Assembly: GCA_038146785.1 (NCBI GenBank)
Contig: JAYQSI010000016.1
Location: 372,001-436,000 of the forward strand
DNA from: VMDJ01 sp038146785
GTDB taxonomy: Bacteria; Pseudomonadota; Gammaproteobacteria; Chromatiales; Chromatiaceae
DNA length: 64,000 nt
Direction of reading: 5' to 3'
Below, piece after piece: positions 55,394 through 62,568 of the stretch (position 1 is its first letter; each line of letters starts with the position of its first letter). The notes beneath the pieces were generated by a model, which saw only the letters and a list, made by a program, of their open reading frames with translations, did no database searches and was not told the DNA's origin. A program made the position numbers and the translations under genes.

Positions 55394-56807
55394 CTCTTCC
55401 TATTATGGTTATTATTCCGTTCCTAAAATAACTCTAAAATCTCTTTTACACTGGACTTTAGCCATCAATATTTGGCCTGCATTAGCTGATCGACTAAGCC
55501 GAGACATCCCGGAACAACAGTTCAATACGTGGATCAGTCCCCTGCAATGTCACGAAGAACCTTTGCATCTTCGCCTTATGGCACCTAATGCCTTTGTTTT
55601 AGATTGGGTTAAAAAGAACTATCTCTCTTTGCTTCAAGGCTATCTCCAAGATGTCCCAAATCAAGAAGCAACCAAAATCACTCTTGAAATAGGCAGTTTG
55701 GCAAAAGCCATCGATCAGCCTGTTGTTGCCTCATCGGCGCCGGTTTCTGCAAACAAACCAGCACCTGAGCCTGTGATTGAAGAGCCCGAAACAATCAATA
55801 TCGACTTTACGTTTGATTCCTTTGTTGAAGGTAAATCCAACCAGCTTGCTCGTGCTGCAGGTATCCAAGTCGGTGAGAACCCTGGTAAAGCCTATAACCC
55901 TTTATATATTTACGGTGGTGTAGGTCTGGGTAAAACGCACTTGATGCATGCTGTTGGTAATCTGATCAAACGTGACAATCCAGCGGCTAAAGTGCTTTAT
56001 ATGCACTCTGAAAGTTTTGTTGCCGAAATGGTTAAAGCACTGCAGCACAATAAGATTGATGAGTTTAAAAAGCGCATGCGTAGCGTTAATGCCTTATTGA
56101 TTGACGATGTGCAATTCTTCGCCGGTAAAGAGCATTCACAGGAAGAATTCTTCCATACTTTCAATGCCTTATTTGAATCTCGCCAACAAATCATCCTAAC
56201 TTCAGATCGTTTTCCGAAGGAAGTTGAAGGGCTTGAAGACAGGCTTAAATCTCGTTTTGGCTGGGGCTTAACTGTCTCCATTGAACCGCCAGATTTAGAA
56301 ACTCGCGTTGCTATCTTAATGAGTAAAGCAATGCAGCTATTCCGATTAGAACTCCCAAGTGAAGTCGCTTTTTTCATTGCGAAACATGTGCGATCAAACA
56401 TTCGTGAATTAGAAGGCGCATTACGCCGTATCAATGCCAATGCGCAATTTACGGGTAGGGCAGTGACCGTTGATTTTGCCCAAGAAGCGCTTCGCGACAT
56501 GATTGATGCGCAAGCTCGATTGATCACCTTGGAAAATATTCAAAAAACCGTCGCGCAATATTTCAAAATTCGTGTTTCCGATTTATTGTCGAGTAAGCGC
56601 AGTCGAACAGTTGCACGACCACGCCAGATTGCCATGGCGTTAGCAAAAGAATTAACTAATCATAGTCTTCCAGAGATCGGTGAATCTTTCGGTGGGCGCG
56701 ACCACACAACCGTGTTGTATGCGACGCGAAAAATTGCTGAATTACGTGAATCTGACATCCACGTAGCGGAAGATTTTAATAACCTGTTAAGAACCCTGAG
56801 TAGCTGA
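55386..56807 (+). CDS. dnaA: Chromosomal replication initiator DnaA
   Basis: 473 residues if GTG 55386 is used. Domain I begins at about NIWPALADRLSRDIPEQQFNTWI (residue ~27), matching E. coli SLSLWQQCLARL. Walker A YGGVGLGKTHLMHAVG is near residue 175, Walker B LLIDDVQFFAGKE near residue 240, and the DNA-binding domain IV signature GESFGGRDHTTVLYATRKI near residue 430. The first ~27 residues (DNSSYYGYYSVPKITL...) have no counterpart in the family, and no ATG/GTG/TTG lies in frame between 55386 and the domain start. Start therefore unresolved. Confidence 0.95.
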   Translation: MDNSSYYGYYSVPKITLKSLLHWTLAINIWPALADRLSRDIPEQQFNTWISPLQCHEEPLHLRLMAPNAFVLDWVKKNYLSLLQGYLQDVPNQEATKITLEIGSLAKAIDQPVVASSAPVSANKPAPEPVIEEPETINIDFTFDSFVEGKSNQLARAAGIQVGENPGKAYNPLYIYGGVGLGKTHLMHAVGNLIKRDNPAAKVLYMHSESFVAEMVKALQHNKIDEFKKRMRSVNALLIDDVQFFAGKEHSQEEFFHTFNALFESRQQIILTSDRFPKEVEGLEDRLKSRFGWGLTVSIEPPDLETRVAILMSKAMQLFRLELPSEVAFFIAKHVRSNIRELEGALRRINANAQFTGRAVTVDFAQEALRDMIDAQARLITLENIQKTVAQYFKIRVSDLLSSKRSRTVARPRQIAMALAKELTNHSLPEIGESFGGRDHTTVLYATRKIAELRESDIHVAEDFNNLLRTLSS

Positions 56808-57038
56808 TGTTGATAACTGTTGAACAAAATATGCAAAACCAAAAATGCATAAGTTATCCACAATTGATACACATGCTACACAGAACAATTTGAGCACTAT
56901 TAATCACGATATTTTTATATTAAGTAATTGAAAAATATAGAAAATTTATTATTTTTAGCAGTTATACCCAAGCATAAAAATAATAATAAAATTCTATAAA
57001 TTACTTATTTAATTTAAAGAGAAGGGGATAAGGAAAAA
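56808..57038. other. dnaA-dnaN intergenic region, candidate oriC
   Basis: 231 bp, strongly AT-rich, especially 56890-57020. Contains TGTTGATAA (56808-56816, one mismatch to a reversed DnaA box) and perfect TTATCCACA (56854-56862), plus an AT tract suitable as an unwinding element. dnaN has its own AAGGA site at the right end. Could be oriC, or part of one spread over the dnaA region; only two boxes, so modest support. Confidence 0.5.
56854..56862 (+). promoter_or_regulatory. DnaA box (perfect TTATCCACA)
   Basis: Consensus box in the dnaA-dnaN gap, adjacent to an AT-rich segment. Confidence 0.85.
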
Positions 57039-58139
57039 ATGAAAATCCAAGCGAATCGAGATGATTTGTTGAAGCCGTTGTTGATGGTCGGCAATGTGGT
57101 TGAACGACGTCAAACGCTCCCTATCTTGGCCAATATTTTGATTACAGGAAGTAACAATCGTTTGAGTATTACCGCAACAGATTTAGAGGTTGAATTAACG
57201 ACTTCTGCGTCAGCGCAACTCTCAAGTGATATTGAGTTCACCTTACCAGCTCGAAAGCTTATTGATATCTGTAAAGCACTTCCTCAAGGTGCGGACATCA
57301 CACTAGATGTTGATGGCGAAAAGGTTGTTCTGAAATCTGGTCGTGGTCGTTACAGCATGGGTATGTTGGCTGCGCGCGATTACCCAACGATTGAACCTTC
57401 TGCAGCGAGTGAATCTTTTACCTGTCCAGAATCAGTCTTCAAGCGTTTAATAGATCAAACATCGTTTGCGATGGCGCAACAAGATGTTCGTTATTACCTG
57501 AACGGTTTGTTGTTTGAAATTAAATCAGGCCAATTACGGACAGTGGCAACCGATGGACACCGTTTGGCTTTGTGTGATGCTGACTTTAAAGTTTCTGTTA
57601 GCAAAGATATGCAGGTCATTCTGCCACGCAAAGCAGTTATCGAATTGAGTCGTTTGCTTACCGATAGTGATGATGAAATCACTGTTGATATCAGTAATAG
57701 TCATGTTCGAATCACCATGGGTGATACATCATTCACATCAAAATTGATTGATGGGCGTTTCCCAGATTACGAACGCGTAATGCCTCAAGGTGAGACACAT
57801 CCCATTGCTGCAGATAAAGAGATACTGAAGCAAGCGTTGACTCGTACCTCAATTTTGTCGAATGAAAAGTACCGTGGTATTCGATTCCGTTTAACTGAAA
57901 ACCTTCTGCATCTTCAAGCTCACAACCCAGAGCAAGATGAAGCAGAGGAAGAGGTTGAAATTCAATATACAGGTCCAGAAATGACCATTGGATTTAACGT
58001 TGGTTACTTGCTGGATGTTCTATCTGTTATTGGAACCGAGACAGTGGCATTTGCTGTTGTTGATTCCAATTCAAGTACCTTGGTAACACCAAGTGATACA
58101 TCAGATTCACGTTACGTCATTATGCCAATGCGTCTGTAA
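57039..58139 (+). CDS. dnaN: DNA polymerase III sliding clamp beta
   Basis: 366 residues, same as E. coli. Starts MKIQANRDDLLKPL; three clamp domains, with NILITGSNNRLSITATDLEVEL, the domain-2 TVATDGHRLALCDADF and the C-terminal VIMPMRL. AAGGA lies a few bases before the ATG. A terminator follows before recF. Confidence 0.98.
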   Translation: MKIQANRDDLLKPLLMVGNVVERRQTLPILANILITGSNNRLSITATDLEVELTTSASAQLSSDIEFTLPARKLIDICKALPQGADITLDVDGEKVVLKSGRGRYSMGMLAARDYPTIEPSAASESFTCPESVFKRLIDQTSFAMAQQDVRYYLNGLLFEIKSGQLRTVATDGHRLALCDADFKVSVSKDMQVILPRKAVIELSRLLTDSDDEITVDISNSHVRITMGDTSFTSKLIDGRFPDYERVMPQGETHPIAADKEILKQALTRTSILSNEKYRGIRFRLTENLLHLQAHNPEQDEAEEEVEIQYTGPEMTIGFNVGYLLDVLSVIGTETVAFAVVDSNSSTLVTPSDTSDSRYVIMPMRL

Positions 58140-58156
58140 GGATCTAAAACGTTGAG

Positions 58157-58181
58157 AAAGGGGCCTTGAGCCCCTTTTTTT
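58157..58181 (+). terminator. Rho-independent terminator between dnaN and recF
   Basis: AAAGGGGC (58157-58164), loop CTTGA, GCCCCTTT (58170-58177), T run to 58181. It ends five bases before the recF start codon. Confidence 0.9.
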
Positions 58182-58185
58182 CGCT

Positions 58186-59250
58186 ATGTTGAAACGACTT
58201 GTTCTATCCAATCTAAGAAGTTTTGATGATGCAGAGATTGCTCTGACATCAGGGCTCAATTTGATCGTTGGTGATAATGGATCGGGTAAGACAACATTAC
58301 TAGAAGCGATTTATTTACTCTTTCGAGGTCGGAGTTTTCGACATCGAGAAATCTCACCTTTGATCAAAGATGGTCAGACGCAGTACCAACTTTTTACTGA
58401 GTTCTTAGGAAAGGGTGGAGAAAACCATCGTTTGGGTTTGCAGCAAGACAAGCAAAACACCCTCATCAAATTGGATGGTGAAACAGCGAAACGTCGCTCC
58501 GATATCATTCATCTTTTACCCATCGAATGGATAGGGCCAGATCCGCAAGCACTGATTACTGACGAGCCAGAAGGTAGACGAGCTTTTATCGATAATGGAT
58601 TGTTTCACGTGGAACATGATTATTTATCGATTGTTCAGAAGTATCACCGAGCATTGGATCAGCGAAATGCCAGTCTCAAACAAAATCAGAATGCAACGAC
58701 TTGGGATCAACAATTAGTCGAATATGGATCAGAAATTCAAGAAAGACGGTCTTTATACTTAAAGCGATTAATCACTTACATAGAAGATCAATTGAACGAT
58801 TGGAATCTCGATATTGAGGTTAAATTCTCTTATCAACGTGGCTGGACGGACGAGTTAACGCTTCTTGATGCGTTGAAAAAGAACTTAGAAACCGATCGAA
58901 AGCGCAAATTCACCAGTGTAGGCCCTCACAGGGCAGATTTAGTTATTAAGGCGGGAGATAAGCGTTCAAGCCGAAAACTCTCGCGAGGGCAGCTTAAAAT
59001 GCTCGTGGCGGCGATGCATTTAGCTCAGACTCGCTACCGAATTGACGCAGGCTTGAGTGCGGGCATTTTATTAATCGATGATCTTCCAGCAGAGCTCGAT
59101 GAGACAAATAAAAATCGACTAATTTCAGCCGGCAAAGACCTGTTTCCACAAATGATTATTGTGAGCTTAACTGAAGCTGAAATTCCCGAATTAAATCAGT
59201 CAGTTAACACTATTCATGTTTCACGTGGAACCGTCATAAAAAGCTGCTAA
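58186..59250 (+). CDS. recF: DNA replication and repair protein RecF
   Basis: ATPase of the RecFOR gap-repair pathway, 354 residues (E. coli 357). Walker A VGDNGSGKTTLLEAIYLL near residue 29, SRGQLKMLVAAMH (signature) near residue 265, Walker B ILLIDDLPAELDE near residue 300. The start MLKRLVLSNLRSF fits the family, but there is no ribosome site: the ATG follows a terminator T run by four bases. The gene contains two parS sites. Confidence 0.95.
   Translation: MLKRLVLSNLRSFDDAEIALTSGLNLIVGDNGSGKTTLLEAIYLLFRGRSFRHREISPLIKDGQTQYQLFTEFLGKGGENHRLGLQQDKQNTLIKLDGETAKRRSDIIHLLPIEWIGPDPQALITDEPEGRRAFIDNGLFHVEHDYLSIVQKYHRALDQRNASLKQNQNATTWDQQLVEYGSEIQERRSLYLKRLITYIEDQLNDWNLDIEVKFSYQRGWTDELTLLDALKKNLETDRKRKFTSVGPHRADLVIKAGDKRSSRKLSRGQLKMLVAAMHLAQTRYRIDAGLSAGILLIDDLPAELDETNKNRLISAGKDLFPQMIIVSLTEAEIPELNQSVNTIHVSRGTVIKSC
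58611..58626. promoter_or_regulatory. parS site (perfect 16-mer) in recF
   Basis: TGTTTCACGTGGAACA matches the chromosomal parS consensus bound by ParB. A second site lies 606 bp downstream. Confidence 0.88.
59217..59232. promoter_or_regulatory. parS site in recF 3' end
   Basis: TGTTTCACGTGGAACC, one terminal change from the site at 58611. Conserved core GTTTCACGTGGAAC. Confidence 0.85.
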
Positions 59251-59301
59251 AAACACGATTTTGAGATACAATAAATCGTCTTAAATGAGAGGCCCTAAAC
59301 C

Positions 59302-61719
59302 ATGGCTGACGGCAATCAATACGATACGAGTTCCATCAAAGTTCTTAAGGGACTGGATGCCGTTAGAAAGCGCCCTGGTATGTACATTGGTGACACCGAT
59401 GACGGCACCGGTTTGCACCACATGGTCTTCGAGGTTGTCGATAATTCCATCGACGAAGCGCTTGCCGGGCACTGTACTGAAATCACCGTCATCATCCATA
59501 CCGATGGATCTGTCAGCGTGGCCGATAATGGTCGTGGTATCCCGGTAGGTATTCACGAAGAAGAAGGTCGCTCAGCCGCTGAAGTTATTTTGACCGTGTT
59601 ACACGCGGGCGGAAAATTTGACGATAACTCGTACAAAGTTTCTGGCGGTTTGCACGGTGTTGGTGTCTCAGTTGTAAATGCGTTATCGGATGAGCTTGAA
59701 CTGACCATTTATCGTGAAGGAAAAAAACACCAGCAACATTACCGTCTAGGTGATCCTCAAGAGCCACTCGCGGTGGTGGGTGATTCAGATAAAACCGGTA
59801 CCCGTGTTCGCTTCAAACCAAGTAAAACCATCTTCTCTGACGTTGAATTCCACTACGAAATTCTTTCAAAGCGTTTACGTGAATTGTCCTTCCTAAACTC
59901 AGGCGTTCGTATTGCACTGAGTGATGAGCGCTCAGATAAAGCCGATGTGTTTGAGTATGAAGGTGGTATCAAAGCATTCGTTGAACACTTAAACCGTAAC
60001 AAGACGCCGTTGAATCAAACGGTTTTCCATATGACATCAGAGCGAAATGATGTTGGCGTAGAGGTTTCTATGCAGTGGAACGAGTCTTACCAAGAAAACA
60101 TTTACTGCTTTACGAATAACATACCGCAACGTGATGGCGGCACACACTTAGCCGGTTTTCGTGCGGCATTGACTCGCACCTTGAATAACTACATCGAGTC
60201 TGAAGGTTTAGCTAAGAAACAAAAAGTTGCGACCTCAGGCGATGATGCACGCGAAGGATTGACCGCGATTGTTTCGGTTAAAGTGCCTGACCCAAAATTC
60301 TCATCTCAAACCAAAGACAAGCTTGTCTCGTCTGAAGTGAAATCGGTTGTTGAATCACTGGTTAATGAAAAGCTATCTGAGTTCCTCGTTGAGAATCCAG
60401 CAGAAGCGAAAAACATTGCGGGCAAAATGATTGAGGCGGCACGTGCACGAGAAGCAGCTCGTAAAGCGCGTGAAATGACACGCCGTAAAGGGGTGCTAGA
60501 TGTTGCTGGTTTGCCAGGTAAATTAGCCGACTGTCAGGAAAAAGATCCTTCATTATCAGAGCTTTACCTGGTGGAGGGTGATTCTGCAGGCGGCTCAGCT
60601 AAGCAAGGTCGTGACCGTCGAACCCAAGCGATTTTGCCGCTCAAAGGTAAGATACTGAATGTTGAAAAAGCGCGTTTTGACAAAATGTTGTCTTCTGCAG
60701 AAGTTGGCACTTTGATCACCGCGTTAGGTTGCGGCATTGGACGTGAAGAGTTTGATGTAGAGAAGTTACGTTATCACCGCATCATCATCATGACCGACGC
60801 GGACGTCGATGGTGCACACATTCGTACCTTGTTGTTGACCTTCTTCTACCGCCAGATGCCAGCGTTGATTGAGCGTGGACATATTTATATTGCTCAACCA
60901 CCTTTGTACAAAGTGAAGAAAGGCAAGCAAGAAACCTACATTAAAGATGATCAAGCATTGAATGCTTATCTACTAAGAACCGCATTAGATGGTGCCCAGT
61001 TATACGTAAACAGTGGTGCGCCTGCGTTAGCTGAAAGTGCATTGGATACATTGGCGACTGACTATGTCGCGGTCTCGGCAATTCAGCGACGCTTAGGTAA
61101 ACGATTTGATGATCAATTAATGCAGCACTTGTTATACATGCCGCGTGTTGATGATGCCTTGATGGCAGATGCAACGAAGTTTGATGCATGGATTGCTGAT
61201 CTAGAAGGTCGTCTGCAAGCTGAAGGTGGTGTATCAGATCATTACACCTTGAAGCGTATTGCTGCTGATGAAGAACATTCAGAACGATTATTGATTGAGC
61301 GTTGGACACATGGCATTGCCAATCAAAAAGAGATGCCTACCGATTTCTTCCATAGTGCTGACTATCAAAAGATTGCTGAGATGAGTGATCAGTTAATTGA
61401 TTTCTTGGCAGAGGATGCTTACGTCATGCGTGGCGATAAACAGCAACCAGTGAAGAGTTTTGAAGAAGCCTTGGCTTGGTTGATGGATGAAGCAAAACGC
61501 GGCCAACACATACAACGTTATAAGGGCTTGGGTGAGATGAACCCAGAACAGCTTTGGGAAACCACCATGGACCAAAGCAATCGTCGATTGTTGCAGGTGA
61601 GCATCGAGGATGCGGTTGGCTCAGATGAAATCTTTACCACCTTAATGGGTGACCTGGTAGAGCCTCGTCGAGAGTTTATCGAGAAGAATGCTTTGATGGT
61701 CGAGAACATCGACATCTAA
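59302..61719 (+). CDS. gyrB: DNA gyrase subunit B
   Basis: 805 residues (E. coli 804). GHKL ATPase: EVVDNSIDEALAGHC, VADNGRGIPVG, GGLHGVGVSVVNALS. The transducer is followed by TOPRIM motif LVEGDSAGGSAKQGRDRR and TDADVDGAHIRTLLLTFFYR (Mg ligands) and ends LVEPRREFIEKNA. An insert between TOPRIM motifs at about residue 550-690 is of the usual gammaproteobacterial kind. GAGAGG precedes the ATG at 59302. Confidence 0.98.
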   Translation: MADGNQYDTSSIKVLKGLDAVRKRPGMYIGDTDDGTGLHHMVFEVVDNSIDEALAGHCTEITVIIHTDGSVSVADNGRGIPVGIHEEEGRSAAEVILTVLHAGGKFDDNSYKVSGGLHGVGVSVVNALSDELELTIYREGKKHQQHYRLGDPQEPLAVVGDSDKTGTRVRFKPSKTIFSDVEFHYEILSKRLRELSFLNSGVRIALSDERSDKADVFEYEGGIKAFVEHLNRNKTPLNQTVFHMTSERNDVGVEVSMQWNESYQENIYCFTNNIPQRDGGTHLAGFRAALTRTLNNYIESEGLAKKQKVATSGDDAREGLTAIVSVKVPDPKFSSQTKDKLVSSEVKSVVESLVNEKLSEFLVENPAEAKNIAGKMIEAARAREAARKAREMTRRKGVLDVAGLPGKLADCQEKDPSLSELYLVEGDSAGGSAKQGRDRRTQAILPLKGKILNVEKARFDKMLSSAEVGTLITALGCGIGREEFDVEKLRYHRIIIMTDADVDGAHIRTLLLTFFYRQMPALIERGHIYIAQPPLYKVKKGKQETYIKDDQALNAYLLRTALDGAQLYVNSGAPALAESALDTLATDYVAVSAIQRRLGKRFDDQLMQHLLYMPRVDDALMADATKFDAWIADLEGRLQAEGGVSDHYTLKRIAADEEHSERLLIERWTHGIANQKEMPTDFFHSADYQKIAEMSDQLIDFLAEDAYVMRGDKQQPVKSFEEALAWLMDEAKRGQHIQRYKGLGEMNPEQLWETTMDQSNRRLLQVSIEDAVGSDEIFTTLMGDLVEPRREFIEKNALMVENIDI

Positions 61720-61729
61720 AACTAAGCGT

Positions 61730-61750
61730 TTATCCCCAAAGTTATCCACA
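61730..61750 (+). promoter_or_regulatory. Pair of DnaA boxes downstream of gyrB
   Basis: TTATCCCCA (61730-61738, one mismatch) and perfect TTATCCACA (61742-61750), three bases apart, same orientation. Confidence 0.75.
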
Positions 61751-61817
61751 GGCTATAAAGATAAGCGGCGTTTATTGCGCTGCAAAATGTAAGTGCTTAT
61801 AAATAAAGGCTTTATTT

Positions 61818-61841
61818 AAGTAAGTGAGCGAACACTTACTT
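61818..61841. terminator. Bidirectional hairpin terminator between gyrB and plsC
   Basis: AAGTAAGTG (61818-61826), loop AGCGAA, CACTTACTT (61833-61841). T/A-rich flanks on both sides. A second AAATAAA/TTTATTT pair lies just before it (61801-61817). Convergent genes gyrB and plsC end on either side. Confidence 0.7.
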
Positions 61842-61855
61842 TATATCTATTGCTC

Positions 61856-62566
61856 TTACAGCGATTCCATTTGGCCTTCAATCCAGTCTTCAACGTCTTT
61901 CATGATGGCAGAGGCTTTGCGGCCTTCCGTAGGAATGGGATTACCGACACGCACTTGAATTGTTCCAGGAAACTTCTTCACACCCCGCCTTTTCCAATAA
62001 ACGCCGGCATTATGCGCGATTGGGATTACCGGTAAACCTGACTTCTCAGCCAGCATAGCGCCACCTGCGCTGTACTTCTGGCGCTCACCCGGCGCTGTGC
62101 GTGTCCCTTCTGGAAAAACAACAATAAGACGGCCTTGGTCTAGTCGTTTCAGACCATCCTCAACCACCATCTTGAGCGCTTTACGACCCGCACTACGATC
62201 GATAGGAATGGAACGGGTGAAATGTAATGCCCAACCAAAAATTGGGATTTGCATTAACTCTTTCTTCAAAATCCAAGATTGATGAATCGGAAATAGGCCT
62301 CGCAGTGAAATCGTTTCCCAGGTTGATTGATGCTTGGACATGATGATGCCCGCGCCTTCTTGTGGAATGTTTTCCCAACCTTCGATGTTCACATCAAGAT
62401 TACACAGCCAGCGCATAGCCACAAGATTGACGCGGCCCCAAGCGGTGGCAAGCCAATCTGAATAACTCTGCGGTAACAACCAACCTAATAAAGCGATCAA
62501 GCCACCATGGATGATCACGGAGATCACCATGAAGAGAAAGTAAATGACCGATCGAATAAAGATCAT
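61856..62566 (-). CDS. plsC: 1-acyl-sn-glycerol-3-phosphate acyltransferase PlsC
   Basis: Second acylation in phosphatidic acid synthesis. 236 residues with an N-terminal hydrophobic segment, acyltransferase motif I SKHQSTWET (H-x4-E form), motif II IPIDRSAGRKAL, motif III VFPEGTRTAPGE and motif IV VIPIAHNAG. Starts two bases after the glyS stop, so the two are probably co-transcribed. Confidence 0.94.
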   Translation of the reverse strand: MIFIRSVIYFLFMVISVIIHGGLIALLGWLLPQSYSDWLATAWGRVNLVAMRWLCNLDVNIEGWENIPQEGAGIIMSKHQSTWETISLRGLFPIHQSWILKKELMQIPIFGWALHFTRSIPIDRSAGRKALKMVVEDGLKRLDQGRLIVVFPEGTRTAPGERQKYSAGGAMLAEKSGLPVIPIAHNAGVYWKRRGVKKFPGTIQVRVGNPIPTEGRKASAIMKDVEDWIEGQMESL

Positions 62567-62568
62567 GC

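Noticed and set aside
55997..56527. 176-codon antisense open frame within dnaA
   Set aside because: Shadow of the dnaA frame; no conserved product or start signal.
61800..61817. AAATAAA-TTTATTT pair as a separate regulatory palindrome
   Set aside because: Seven AT pairs in AT-rich sequence; expected by chance and adjacent to a better hairpin.
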